From Streptomyces sp. RPA4-2 (GTDB taxonomy: Bacteria; Actinomycetota; Actinomycetes; Streptomycetales; Streptomycetaceae), in the NCBI RefSeq assembly GCF_012273515.2, contig NZ_CP050975.2, positions 3,162,001-3,226,000 on the forward strand: DNA of 64,000 bases, read 5' to 3'. The notes under the pieces are model-generated. The model saw only the letters and a program-made list of their open reading frames with translations. It was not told the DNA's origin and did no database searches. How positions within the stretch are numbered: the first letter of the stretch is position 1; every line of letters starts with the position of its first letter. This document shows, piece by piece, positions 10,285 through 21,623 of the stretch. The translations under genes and the position numbers were made by a program.

Positions 10285-11546
10285 CGGCGGCGGACCCGGC
10301 CGGAACGCCCCTGAGCGCCCTGGCCGAGCCCGTCGAACGGGTCGGCCGGGGCTGGATCTCGGCGCTCTCGCTCGCCAACGGGGCCATCTGGGTGGGCTGG
10401 TACGGCCCGCTGCAGATCCTCCTCGCCTCCCAGGCGGAGGACTTCGCACCCGGCACCGGCCTGTCCAAGGAGACGATGCTGGCGTGGGTGACCGGCGCGG
10501 GCGCGGTCGTGTCGCTGGTCGCCAACCCCGTCTTCGGCGCGCTCTCCGACCGGACCACCGCCCGCCGGGGCCGCCGTACGCCGTGGATCGTGGCCGGGTC
10601 CGCGGGCGGCGCCCTCTCGCTGCTGCTCCTGGCGGGGGCCGGCGGGATCTGGACGATGGCGCTGGGCTGGTGCCTGGTCCAGCTGACCCTGAACGCCGCC
10701 TTCGCCGCGGTCACGGCGGCCGTCCCCGACCGGGTGCCCCGGCTCCAGCGGGGCTCGGTGGGCGGCTGGCTGGGCGCGGCGCAGATCCTGGGCGTGGTCG
10801 GCGGGACGGGCCTGGCGACCGTGGCCGGGGGCGTGGGCGGCGGCTACGCGGCCTGCGCGGTGTTCACGCTGGTGGGCGTACTGCCGTACGTGCTGCGCTT
10901 CCCCGACCTGCGGCTGCCCCCCGCCCACCGGCCGCCCTGGTCGGGGCGCTCCTTCGCCGCCTCCTTCCGGCTGAGCCCCCGCGACCATCCGGACCTGGCC
11001 TGGGCCTGGCTGACCCGCTTCCTGATCAACCTCAGCAACGCCCTCGTCCTGCTCTACCTGCTGTACTACCTGCGGGACCGGCTGCACTACGGCGACCCCG
11101 AGAACGGTGTGCTGATCCTGACGGCGGTCAACGGTGTCACGCTGCTCGCCACGGTCGTGGTCGGCGGGGTGTGGTCGGACCGGGTGGGCCGCCGCAAGCC
11201 GTTCGTGATCTGGTCGGGCGTGCTGATGGCGCTCGCCACGGGGGTCCTGTCCGGCTGGCAGACCTGGCCGGGCGCGATCCTCGCGGCGGCGGTGCTGGGC
11301 GTCGGTTTCGGCGTCTTCACCTCGGTCGACTTCGCCCTGATGACGGACGTGCTGCCCACGGCCCTGGACCGCGGCAAGGACCTCGGCGTCATCAACGTCG
11401 CCAACGCCCTGCCCCAGGTGGCCGCCCCGGCGCTGGCGGCCCCCATCGTGACGTACCTGGGTGGCTACCGGATGCTGTACCTGGTGGCGGCGGTGATCGG
11501 GCTCGCGGGGGCGGTGCTGGTGCGGCGGATCAGGGGCGTCGACTGA
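10281..11546 (+). CDS. MFS transporter, probable glycoside/sugar permease
   Basis: A 421-residue integral membrane protein with about 12 hydrophobic segments. It has the MFS loop GALSDRTTARRGRRTPWI after the second segment and a second copy GVWSDRVGRRKP in the C-terminal half. Its pattern resembles glycoside-pentoside-hexuronide or sucrose-type porters. Start is the ATG within the ATGA overlap with the GH1 gene, so synthesis is coupled: import of a beta-glycoside followed by intracellular hydrolysis is the likely role. Confidence 0.9.
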   Translation: MTAADPAGTPLSALAEPVERVGRGWISALSLANGAIWVGWYGPLQILLASQAEDFAPGTGLSKETMLAWVTGAGAVVSLVANPVFGALSDRTTARRGRRTPWIVAGSAGGALSLLLLAGAGGIWTMALGWCLVQLTLNAAFAAVTAAVPDRVPRLQRGSVGGWLGAAQILGVVGGTGLATVAGGVGGGYAACAVFTLVGVLPYVLRFPDLRLPPAHRPPWSGRSFAASFRLSPRDHPDLAWAWLTRFLINLSNALVLLYLLYYLRDRLHYGDPENGVLILTAVNGVTLLATVVVGGVWSDRVGRRKPFVIWSGVLMALATGVLSGWQTWPGAILAAAVLGVGFGVFTSVDFALMTDVLPTALDRGKDLGVINVANALPQVAAPALAAPIVTYLGGYRMLYLVAAVIGLAGAVLVRRIRGVD

Positions 11547-11587
11547 ATTCGGGTGTCCGGACGGGGCCGTTCGTCTTGGATGACGTC

Positions 11588-12397
11588 ATGACCACCGTGC
11601 ACACACCGCTGGACCGGCTGGAGCGCTACTACGACGCGGTGCCGCGCGCCGCCGCGCGGACCGAGGACTTCGGGCCACTGACCCTCTTCGTGCGGGAGAC
11701 GGCCGGCTGGCCGTACTACGCGCGCCCCACGCTCGACCGGACGGGTCCGGGGGCCACCGTCGCGGACGTGGACCGGGTGCGGGCGCGGCAGCGCGAGCTG
11801 GAGGTGCCCGAGGCCTTCGAGTGGGTGGCGGAGGTGACGCCCGGCCTGCGCGCGGCCGTCGAGGCGAGTGGGCTACGGGTGCACGCGCACCCCCTGATGA
11901 TCCGCGACCAGGACGCCCCGCTGCCCGGCCCGCACCCACTGGTCCGCGTCCTGGGGCCCGAAGACCCCTTCCTCGCGGGCGCGTTGGCGGTGCCGCACCT
12001 CGCCTTCGCGGCGCCCGGCACCGCGGTGGGCGAGGCCGGGGCCGAGGCACTGGCCGCCGAGATCACCGCCCGCGCGGGGGAGGTTTCCGCCGCCGCGGAC
12101 CGTATCCGGGCGGGCCGCGGCGTTCTTGCCGCGGCGGTCGGGGAGGGCGTCGCGCTCTGCTCCGGGATGCACCTCCCCGTCGGCCGCGTGAGCGAGATCG
12201 TCGGGGTCGGCACCCTGCCGGCCGCACGCCGCCGCGGTCTGGCCTCGGGTGTCACCGCCGCGCTGGTGGCGGACGCGCGCGAGCGGGGCGTCGACACCGT
12301 GTTCCTGTCGGCCGGGGACGACGACGTGGCCCGTATGTACGCCCGCCTGGGCTTCCGGCGCGTGGCCACGGCCCTGATCGCGGAACCCGTGGAGTGA
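11588..12397 (+). CDS. GNAT-family N-acetyltransferase
   Basis: A 269-residue protein. The acetyl-CoA-binding part is at the C-terminus: EIVGVGTLPAARRRGLAS (the R/Q-x-x-G-x-A loop) followed by VFLSAGDDDVARMYARLGFRRV. The N-terminal half is a divergent, possibly duplicated GNAT fold. Substrate unknown. It lies 41 bases after the MFS gene and could be cotranscribed. Confidence 0.85.
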   Translation: MTTVHTPLDRLERYYDAVPRAAARTEDFGPLTLFVRETAGWPYYARPTLDRTGPGATVADVDRVRARQRELEVPEAFEWVAEVTPGLRAAVEASGLRVHAHPLMIRDQDAPLPGPHPLVRVLGPEDPFLAGALAVPHLAFAAPGTAVGEAGAEALAAEITARAGEVSAAADRIRAGRGVLAAAVGEGVALCSGMHLPVGRVSEIVGVGTLPAARRRGLASGVTAALVADARERGVDTVFLSAGDDDVARMYARLGFRRVATALIAEPVE

Positions 12398-12708
12398 CCG
12401 GGGGGCACCGGCCGCCGACCGTGCTCCGCGGACCGATGGACTTCGGCCACTTTCGCCGCCCCGCCGAGGAATCCCCCGGGTCTCCCTTGCCATCCCACGC
12501 CGCTCGCGCATCAATGGAACCGCACATTCCGACGGCCCGTCAGATACGCCGAGCGGCATCCCGCACCCCGCTCACGGACGGTCCGCGTACACGTCTCTCC
12601 GCACCCGCACCGGAGCCCCGGTCACGCGTCCGTGTGCCCGGCACCGGGGACACCGGTGCCGTCCCTCCATCCCCCCATGGCAATTCCCGTACCAGGGAAG
12701 GGAACCCG
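12398..12708 (+). other. Intergenic region, 311 bp
   Basis: No convincing gene. The only structure seen is a hairpin with arms cggcaccg (12639-12646) and cggtgccg (12654-12661), 48 bases before the next start, which may be a terminator or a leader structure. Confidence 0.6.
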
Positions 12709-13185
12709 ATGAGACGCAAACAGCTGGGCATCACGGCGGCGGCGGCCGCCTGCACCCTCGCCGCGACCGGCCTCGCCCTCGCGCCGACCGCCGCGGCCGT
12801 CAGCCCGCTGACCGCCACCATCGACGCCACCTGCACACTCGGCGGCGGCGGTGCGGCCACCCTCACGGCCACCCAGGACGGCACGGCCGCGACGATGACC
12901 CTCAGCTCCACCTCGATCACCTCCCCGCTCCCCCTGGCGCAGGACTCGATCGCCTCCACGCTGACGCTGACGAAGGCCGGGGGCGGCACCACCGCGTTCA
13001 CCGGCACGAGGAACCCCGCCATCGCGGCCGGCGGCGGAGTCTCCGTGGGTCCGCTCGACGGCACCGTCGCCTCCGGGGACAGCCTGGACGTGTACGGCGG
13101 CTCCCTGCGGATGGTCGTCTTCGGCATCACCATCTCGTGCACCGCGGACGCGCCGCAGTCACCGGGCCCGTTCGTCTTCGACTGA
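12709..13185 (+). CDS. Small exported beta-rich protein
   Basis: 158 residues. A Sec signal peptide (RRKQLGITAAAAACTLAATGLALAPTAAA) precedes a Ser/Thr/Ala/Gly-rich domain with alternating short beta-like segments and two Cys (CTLGGGG near the start, TISCTAD near the end) that could form a disulfide. GGAAGGG precedes the ATG. It resembles the N-terminal part of the next gene's product in composition and Cys placement. I do not recognise the family. Position suggests a surface role with the WxL-like and DUF916 proteins. Confidence 0.75.
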   Translation: MRRKQLGITAAAAACTLAATGLALAPTAAAVSPLTATIDATCTLGGGGAATLTATQDGTAATMTLSSTSITSPLPLAQDSIASTLTLTKAGGGTTAFTGTRNPAIAAGGGVSVGPLDGTVASGDSLDVYGGSLRMVVFGITISCTADAPQSPGPFVFD

Positions 13186-13280
13186 TCCTCCTCCCGCGCA
13201 GGTGAGGGCCGGTGCCGCCCGCGCGCAGCGGCACCGGTCCGCACGCCCGGCGCGTCCGCGGACCGGCTGGTCCGGTGACC

Positions 13281-13355
13281 TTGACACAACCTGATGGGCC
13301 ATCAGTTGATGGCCCGGCGTTCCATTGACTTCTCTCACGGCCCGCACGTCAATGG
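13281..13355 (+). promoter_or_regulatory. Promoter/operator region before the WxL-like gene
   Basis: A consensus -35 TTGACA (13281-13286) is followed by the perfect 20-base palindrome gggccatcagttgatggccc (13296-13315), which overlaps where a -10 would lie. A second inverted repeat, ccattgac (13322-13329) and gtcaatgg (13348-13355), follows. The layout suggests repression by a dimeric regulator. Confidence 0.5.
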
Positions 13356-13413
13356 CCCCCTGTCGGCGCGGACGAGCCGCTGCGCCCGCATCCCTCAGGA
13401 GGGGGCAACAACC

Positions 13414-14751
13414 ATGGGAACCACGGGTTCGACAACCCGAAGACGCCGCTGGGCGGCGCTGCTCGGGGCGACCGCGCTGGCGGTCACCGCGGGCGGGGCG
13501 CTGGCCGCCCCGGCCGGAGCCGTGTCCACGGAATCCCAGAACGTGGACTTCGCCACGCACTGCATCCCGCCGGCGATCGCGGGCATCCCCCCGATCGACG
13601 GCACCACCACCGCGGTGGTCTCGGTGGACAACGCCACGCCCAAGGTCGGTGACACCGTCACCGTCACGTACAAGGTGGTCACGCCCGCCGCGAGCAACCC
13701 CACCGCCATCAACCTGCCGGCCGACATCATGACGCCCACCGGCAAGGTCACCCTCGGCGGGGCCCAGACGGGCTCCATCACCGTCGCGGGCCCCAAGAAG
13801 AACGACCCGGTCGCGGGCAACGCCCCCTTCCCGTCGTTCAGCATGACCGGCACCTTCACGGTCACCGCGCCGGGCGCCATCACGCTCTCGCCCGGCGACT
13901 ACAACATCCACACCAGTTACATCCTGGAACTCGACACCCCGTGCACGGTCACCAACCCGCCCGCTCCGGTCTCCGACACGGTCACCGCGACGGACGGGAG
14001 CCAGACCAACACCCGTGCCCTCACGCTCGGCACGGCCTCCGGGAAGCCCGGTGACAGCGTGACCGTCGCCGGCAGCCACTTCACCCCGGGCGCCACCGTG
14101 ACCCTCGCCGGACGGTCCGGGGCCACCCAGACCGCCGACACCGCCACCGCCACCGCCGACGCCCAGGGCGCGTTCAGCGGCACGCTGGCCGTCAACGACA
14201 AGACGACGACCGGTGTGGTGGCGTACGAGGGCGCGAGCTGGAGCGACGACAAGGGCGCGGGACCGGCGGCGTACGTCGTCGTCGACGACACGCCCGTTCC
14301 CGGCAACGCCCAGAAACTCACCACCACGGTGAAGGCGGGGACACTGTCGATGTCACAGGCCGGGGACGCCGTCCAGCTGTCGGCGGTCGACTTCGGCCAG
14401 GGCGGGGCCTCGAACGGAGCCCTGCGCACGGTGACCGTCAAGGACTTCCGCGGCGGACCCGCGGGCTGGTCCCTGACCGGCAAGGTCACCGACTTCACCG
14501 GTCCCGGCGCCAAGATCGACGCCGGCCGGCTGAGCTGGAGCCCCGCCTGCGGCACCAAGGCGGGCAGTCCGAGCACCTGTCAGGCCGGTTCGTCCGGCAC
14601 GGTCGGGAGTTCGGGAGCGACGCTGGCGTCCACCCCCAACGGGGGCCTCACCGGCGGTGAGTTCACCGTCGACGCGGGCCTGTCGCTGGACGTACCCGCG
14701 TTCACCCCGCCGGGCTCGTACGCCGGTGTGCTCACGCTGACGCTCACCTGA
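13414..14751 (+). CDS. Exported WxL-domain-like surface protein
   Basis: 445 residues. A signal peptide (RRRRWAALLGATALAVTAGGALAAPAGA) is followed by a two-Cys beta domain (HCIPP ... DTPCTV), an IPT/Ig-like segment (GKPGDSVTVAGSHFTPGATVTL) and a C-terminal domain that looks like a WxL domain: LTTTVKAGTLSMSQ, the W352-S-L motif in GWSLTGKVTDF, LSWSPAC, and a terminal GSYAGVLTLTLT. In Firmicutes WxL domains bind peptidoglycan non-covalently and work with DUF916 proteins; the gene 70 bases downstream is such a protein. AGGAGGGGG precedes the ATG. No LPXTG motif or transmembrane anchor. Confidence 0.75.
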   Translation: MGTTGSTTRRRRWAALLGATALAVTAGGALAAPAGAVSTESQNVDFATHCIPPAIAGIPPIDGTTTAVVSVDNATPKVGDTVTVTYKVVTPAASNPTAINLPADIMTPTGKVTLGGAQTGSITVAGPKKNDPVAGNAPFPSFSMTGTFTVTAPGAITLSPGDYNIHTSYILELDTPCTVTNPPAPVSDTVTATDGSQTNTRALTLGTASGKPGDSVTVAGSHFTPGATVTLAGRSGATQTADTATATADAQGAFSGTLAVNDKTTTGVVAYEGASWSDDKGAGPAAYVVVDDTPVPGNAQKLTTTVKAGTLSMSQAGDAVQLSAVDFGQGGASNGALRTVTVKDFRGGPAGWSLTGKVTDFTGPGAKIDAGRLSWSPACGTKAGSPSTCQAGSSGTVGSSGATLASTPNGGLTGGEFTVDAGLSLDVPAFTPPGSYAGVLTLTLT

Positions 14752-14821
14752 CCGGTCCGTCCTTACCCCGGTGGCCGGGCGCGCACCCGCCCGTCCACCT
14801 CGTCCGTGGGGGTCCGCACCC

Positions 14822-17394
<2,573 letters not shown>

Positions 17395-17453
17395 CCGTCC
17401 CCGGAGCCGCGCCCCCTCTTCGTCCTCCGGGGGGGCGCGAAACCCGACGCCCC

Positions 17454-17730
17454 GTCCGGCCTCAACAGGCCCCGCCCGCAACGCCGGACGGCCGAAGACA
17501 CCTGAAGGCGCGCGGGAAACTGCACGACCAGCCCCCACCCACCCGTCCGGCCTCAAACAGACCCGCCCCTCCGACACCGGACGGCCGAAGACACCTGAAG
17601 GCGCGCGGGGAACCGCACGACCAGCCCCCACCCACCCGCACGGCCTCAAACAGACCCGCCCCTCCGACACCGGACGGCCGAAGACACCTGAAGGGGCGCG
17701 GGGAACCGCACGACCAGCCGCCACGCACCC
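17454..17730. repeat. Three tandem copies of a ~92-bp intergenic repeat
   Basis: Units begin at about 17454, 17545 and 17638 and are 91-93 bp long. Each contains 'ccggacggccgaagacacctgaagg' (in part), 'gcgcgggg-aaccgcacgaccag' and a 'cggcctcaa' start. They fill most of the 400-bp gap between era and the convergent gene cluster (17395-17794), which otherwise holds no gene. Copies 2 and 3 are closest, suggesting recent duplication. Confidence 0.9.
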
Positions 17731-17794
17731 GCACCCGAAGAACCCACCGGGGGCCGGGGCGCAGCCCCGGAAGGACGCCGGGCAACCGACGGAG

Positions 17795-18148
17795 TCAGCC
17801 CGCGGTCACCGTCACGCGTACCGCCCCGTCCGGCCCCGCCAGCAACACCGGCGTATCCGCCCCGCCGAGGTCACGTACAGCCGCACGGTCCTCCTCCGGA
17901 ACGGCCTCCGCCACGGAGACCACCGCCGCCGCCTCCAGGGACGTCGCCCCGGACGCCACCGCCATCGCCACCGCCGTGCGCAGCGCGCTCAGCCGCAGCG
18001 AGGGCAGGTCCACGGTGCCGGCGACATAGGTACGGCCCGTCTCGTCCCGGACGGCCGCCCCCTCGGGCACCCCGCCGCGCGCCCGCGCGGAGCGGGCCAG
18101 GGTGACGATCTTGCGGTCCTCGGGGTCGAGCGCGCTGCTGTCGGTCAT
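17795..18148 (-). CDS. Cytidine deaminase-fold protein lacking catalytic residues
   Basis: 117 residues with the length and fold pattern of a small cytidine deaminase. However, the zinc and proton-shuttle motif (C/H-A-E) is replaced by SALRTAVAMAVASGA, and no PCxxC follows, so it cannot be a normal deaminase. Actinobacteria commonly carry such a gene next to era and corC. The ATG at 18148 is chosen; the longer frame would overlap the preceding intergenic stretch. It is the last gene of the phoH-ybeY-corC-mmcQ block. Function unknown. Confidence 0.8.
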   Translation of the reverse strand: MTDSSALDPEDRKIVTLARSARARGGVPEGAAVRDETGRTYVAGTVDLPSLRLSALRTAVAMAVASGATSLEAAAVVSVAEAVPEEDRAAVRDLGGADTPVLLAGPDGAVRVTVTAG

Positions 18149-18236
18149 GCACCGAGCATACGAAGTGCCGCCCGGGGCCCGCGCGGCGGTCCACGCCTGT
18201 CCCGTCACCGGGTGCGTCGACCCTCGCCGCCCGTCC

Positions 18237-18596
18237 TCAGGGGCGGTCGAGACGGAGCCGCTCGGCCTTCGGCAGACCGGCGACGACGAGGTCGTACGAG
18301 TCCTCGACGAGCTCTCGGACCATACGGTCCGGCAGCTCGCCGTCGGCCGTCACGGTGTTCCAGTGGCGCTTGTTCATGTGGTAGCCGGGGATGATCAGTC
18401 CGGGGTGCTCGCCGCGCAGCCGGATCGCGTCCTCCGGGGCGCACTTGAGGTTGACCTTCAGCGGGCGCGCGTCCAGGCTCGAGAGCGCGAAGAGCTTGCC
18501 CAGGACCTTGAAGACCGAGGTCTCCGGGTTGAAGGGGAACTCCTCGACGGCCGCGTTGAAGGAGAGGCAGAACGCGCGCAGCTGCTGCGGGGTCAC
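18237..18596 (-). CDS. MmcQ/YjbR-family protein
   Basis: 119 residues of the MmcQ/YjbR (DUF419) family, small double-wing-type proteins often called DNA-binding. Seen here: the opening [43 protein letters not shown] and the HMNKRHWNTV stretch typical of the family. GTG start overlaps the corC stop (GTGA), so it is coupled. Biochemical role unknown. Confidence 0.88.
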   Translation of the reverse strand: MTPQQLRAFCLSFNAAVEEFPFNPETSVFKVLGKLFALSSLDARPLKVNLKCAPEDAIRLRGEHPGLIIPGYHMNKRHWNTVTADGELPDRMVRELVEDSYDLVVAGLPKAERLRLDRP

Positions 18597-19897
18597 TCCG
18601 GCTTCTCCTCCTCGCGGGGCTCGGCGGTGGCGGCCGGTTCGACGAGCACCGTGACGATCTTGTTCCGGCGTCCGGCCGCGGCCTCCGCGGTCAGCCGCAG
18701 CTCCCGCCCGTCAGGCAGCTCGACGACGGAGGAGGCACCGGCGATCGGGACCCGGCCGAGCGCCTTGGCGAGCAGCCCGCCGACCGTCTCCACGTCCTCG
18801 TCGTCGTACGCCTCGAAGCCGTACAGCTCGCCGAGATCGCCGATGTCGAGACGCGCGGTCACCCGGTAGCGGTCGTCGCCGAGCTCCTGGACCGGCGGCA
18901 GTTCACGGTCGTACTCGTCGGTGATCTCGCCGACGATCTCCTCCAGGATGTCCTCGATGGTGACGATGCCGGCCGTGCCGCCGTACTCGTCGATGACGAC
19001 GGCGACGTGATTGCGCTCCTGCTGCATCTCGCGCAGCAGATCGCCCGCGTTCTTGGTGTCGGGCACGAAGGTGGCGGGCCGCATGGCCGTCGACACGAGC
19101 TCGGACTCGGCGTCGCGGCTGATGTGCGTCTTGCGGGCCAGGTCCTTCAGGTACACGACGCCGACGATGTCGTCCTCGCTCTCCCCGGTGACGGGAATGC
19201 GCGAGAAGCCGGAGCGCAGGGCCAGCGTGAGCGCCTGCCGGATGGTCTTGTAGCGCTCGATGACGACGAGGTCGGTGCGCGGCACCATGACCTCGCGTAC
19301 GAGGGTGTCGCCGAGTTCGAAGACGGAGTGCACCATGCGGCGCTCCTCGTCCTCGATCAGCGACTCCTTCTCGGCGAGGTCGACGAGTGCGCGCAGCTCG
19401 GCCTCGGAGGCGAAGGGGCCGCGCCGGAAGCCCTTGCCGGGTGTCAGCGCGTTGCCGATGAGGATGAGCAGCGACGGGATCGGGCCCATGATCCGCGCGA
19501 GCGGCAGCAGGACGTACGAGGCGGCGGTCGCCGTGTTCAGCGGGTGCTGGCGGCCGATGGTGCGCGGTGAGACGCCGACGGCGACGTACGAGACGAGGAC
19601 CATGACGCCGATGGCGACCCCGAGGGCCTGCCAGGTCTTGTCGAACTCCTGCAGGCAGGCGTACGTGACGAGCGCGGCGGCCGCCATCTCGCAGGCCACG
19701 CGGACGAGCAGCGCCACGTTGAGATAGCGGGTCGGGTCGGCGGCGACCTGCGCGAGGTTGGCGCTGCCGCGCCGCCCGCCGCGTACGGCCTCCTCGGCGC
19801 GGAAGCTGGAGACGCGCGCGATGCCCGCCTCCGCGCAGGCGGCGAGCCAGGCGACGACGACCAGCAGGACGGCGCCGAGTACGAGTTGAGGACTCAT
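18593..19897 (-). CDS. CorC/HlyC-type CBS-domain membrane protein
   Basis: 434 residues: an N-terminal CNNM (DUF21) membrane part with three to four helices, a tandem CBS-domain pair (from about [10 protein letters not shown] to [13 protein letters not shown]) and a C-terminal CorC_HlyC domain ([17 protein letters not shown]). Family members are linked to Mg2+/Co2+ export and called hemolysin-like. ATG lies in an ATGA overlap with the ybeY stop. Operon phoH-ybeY-corC is conserved in actinobacteria. Confidence 0.92.
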   Translation of the reverse strand: MSPQLVLGAVLLVVVAWLAACAEAGIARVSSFRAEEAVRGGRRGSANLAQVAADPTRYLNVALLVRVACEMAAAALVTYACLQEFDKTWQALGVAIGVMVLVSYVAVGVSPRTIGRQHPLNTATAASYVLLPLARIMGPIPSLLILIGNALTPGKGFRRGPFASEAELRALVDLAEKESLIEDEERRMVHSVFELGDTLVREVMVPRTDLVVIERYKTIRQALTLALRSGFSRIPVTGESEDDIVGVVYLKDLARKTHISRDAESELVSTAMRPATFVPDTKNAGDLLREMQQERNHVAVVIDEYGGTAGIVTIEDILEEIVGEITDEYDRELPPVQELGDDRYRVTARLDIGDLGELYGFEAYDDEDVETVGGLLAKALGRVPIAGASSVVELPDGRELRLTAEAAAGRRNKIVTVLVEPAATAEPREEEKPE

Positions 19898-20391
19898 GAC
19901 ACGGTCGGGGCCGGTGAGGGGCCCGTCATGCCCTTCTCCGCGCGCCAGCCGTCCACGATGGCCGCCTGGAGGCCGAACATCTCGGCCTTCTCGTCGGGTT
20001 CCTCGTGGTCGTAGCCGAGCAGGTGCAGCACTCCGTGGACGGTGAGGAGCTGGAGCTCCTCGTCCATGGAGTGCTGCGTCGGCGCGTCCTTGCCCTGCTG
20101 CTCGGCGACCTCCGGGCACAGCACGATGTCACCGAGCAGGCCCTGCGGCGGCTCGTCGTCGTCCTTGGACGGCGGGCGCAGCTCGTCCATGGGGAAGGAC
20201 ATGACGTCCGTGGGACCCGGCAGGTCCATCCACTGGATGTGGAGCTGCTCCATGGCGTCGGCGTCCACGACGATCACCGAGAGTTCGGAGAGCGGGTGGA
20301 TGCGCATCCGTGCGAGCGCGTAGCGGGCGATGTCGAGGATCGCCTGCTCGTCGACCTCGGTTCCGGACTCGTTGTTGACGTCGATCGACAT
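19894..20391 (-). CDS. ybeY: Endoribonuclease YbeY, 16S rRNA 3'-end maturation
   Basis: 165 residues. Zinc-binding motif H119-G-V-L-H123-L-L-G-Y-D-H129 is intact. YbeY acts in 16S rRNA 3' processing and ribosome quality control. It starts 13 bases after the phoH stop and overlaps corC by four bases, a tightly packed operon. Confidence 0.96.
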   Translation of the reverse strand: MSIDVNNESGTEVDEQAILDIARYALARMRIHPLSELSVIVVDADAMEQLHIQWMDLPGPTDVMSFPMDELRPPSKDDDEPPQGLLGDIVLCPEVAEQQGKDAPTQHSMDEELQLLTVHGVLHLLGYDHEEPDEKAEMFGLQAAIVDGWRAEKGMTGPSPAPTVS

Positions 20392-20403
20392 GCTGGTGCT
20401 GGT

Positions 20404-21471
20404 CTACTTCCCCTTGTGTCCGGCGTTGCCGCGGCCCTTGCGGGAGCCGTTCTCGGTGCCGTTCTCGCTGTCGTACTTCTCGTACGCGTCGACGATACGG
20501 CCGACCAGCTTGTGCCGTACGACATCGTGGGACGTGAGCCGTGAGAAGTGCACGTCGTCGAGGCCCTCCAGGATGTCCTGGACCTGGCGCAGGCCCGACT
20601 GCGTCCCGTTCGGCAGGTCGACCTGCGTCACGTCGCCCGTGATCACGATCTTCGATTCGAAGCCGAGGCGGGTGAGGAACATCTTCATCTGCTCGGCGCT
20701 GGTGTTCTGGGCCTCGTCCAGGATGATGAAGGCGTCGTTGAGCGTACGGCCACGCATGTACGCCAGGGGCGCGACCTCGATCGTCCCGGCCGCCATCAGC
20801 CTGGGGATCGAGTCCGGGTCGAGCATGTCGTGCAGCGCGTCGTACAGCGGGCGCAGGTAGGGGTCGATCTTCTCGTAGAGCGTGCCGGGCAGGAAGCCGA
20901 GGCGCTCGCCCGCCTCCACCGCCGGGCGGGTCAGGATGATGCGGTTGACCTGCTTGGACTGGAGCGCCTGCACGGCCTTCGCCATCGCGAGGTAGGTCTT
21001 GCCGGTGCCGGCGGGGCCGATGCCGAAGACGATGGTGTGCTTGTCGATGGCGTCGACGTACCGCTTCTGGTTGAGCGTCTTGGGTCGGATGGTGCGGCCG
21101 CGCGAGGACAGGATGTTCTGTGTGAGCACTTCGGCGGGGGTCTCCTCGCCGTCGCCCTCCCCGTTCTCGCTCGCCCTGAGCATGGCGATCGAGCGTTCCA
21201 CTGCGTCCTCCGTCATGGGCTGCCCCGTACGGAGCACCAGCATCATCTCGTCGAACAGGCGCTGGACGAGGGCGACTTCACCGGCGTCGCCGACCGCACT
21301 GATCTCGTTGCCCCGGACGTGGATGTCGGCCGCCGGGAAGGCCTTCTCGATCACGCGCAGCAATGCGTCTCCGGAACCCAGAACAGTCACCATGGGGTGC
21401 TTGGCCGGGACGGTGAAGTGCGCGCGTGCCTGCCCCTGGGCGGGGCCGTGAGCTGTGGGTGTCTGAGTCAT
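20404..21471 (-). CDS. phoH: PhoH-like ATPase
   Basis: 355 residues. Walker A GPAGTGKT (152-159) and Walker B FIILDEAQN lie in the C-terminal PhoH domain; the N-terminus has a KH-like segment, consistent with RNA binding. The ATG of MTQTPTAH is chosen. A strong AAGGAGG lies 25 bases upstream, too far to be ideal, but no start codon fits it better. First gene of the phoH-ybeY-corC-mmcQ-deaminase operon. Role in RNA metabolism is inferred from its constant pairing with ybeY and era. Confidence 0.95.
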   Translation of the reverse strand: MTQTPTAHGPAQGQARAHFTVPAKHPMVTVLGSGDALLRVIEKAFPAADIHVRGNEISAVGDAGEVALVQRLFDEMMLVLRTGQPMTEDAVERSIAMLRASENGEGDGEETPAEVLTQNILSSRGRTIRPKTLNQKRYVDAIDKHTIVFGIGPAGTGKTYLAMAKAVQALQSKQVNRIILTRPAVEAGERLGFLPGTLYEKIDPYLRPLYDALHDMLDPDSIPRLMAAGTIEVAPLAYMRGRTLNDAFIILDEAQNTSAEQMKMFLTRLGFESKIVITGDVTQVDLPNGTQSGLRQVQDILEGLDDVHFSRLTSHDVVRHKLVGRIVDAYEKYDSENGTENGSRKGRGNAGHKGK

Positions 21472-21623
21472 GGGCCGGCTCTGTAGGCCTGCTTTTCCTC
21501 CTTGATCGGCACGCTTGCCACGGGGGCAGCCTTGCGGTTCCAAGCGTACGTCTCCGCACCGACAGAGCCGTAGGGCTTTTCGTCACCTCTCCCTGCGGTC
21601 TCGCCCTTTCCCCCGGGCCCGGT

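Noticed and set aside
17454..17730. Tandem repeats as a CRISPR array
   Set aside because: Only three contiguous ~92-bp copies with no spacers and no cas genes.
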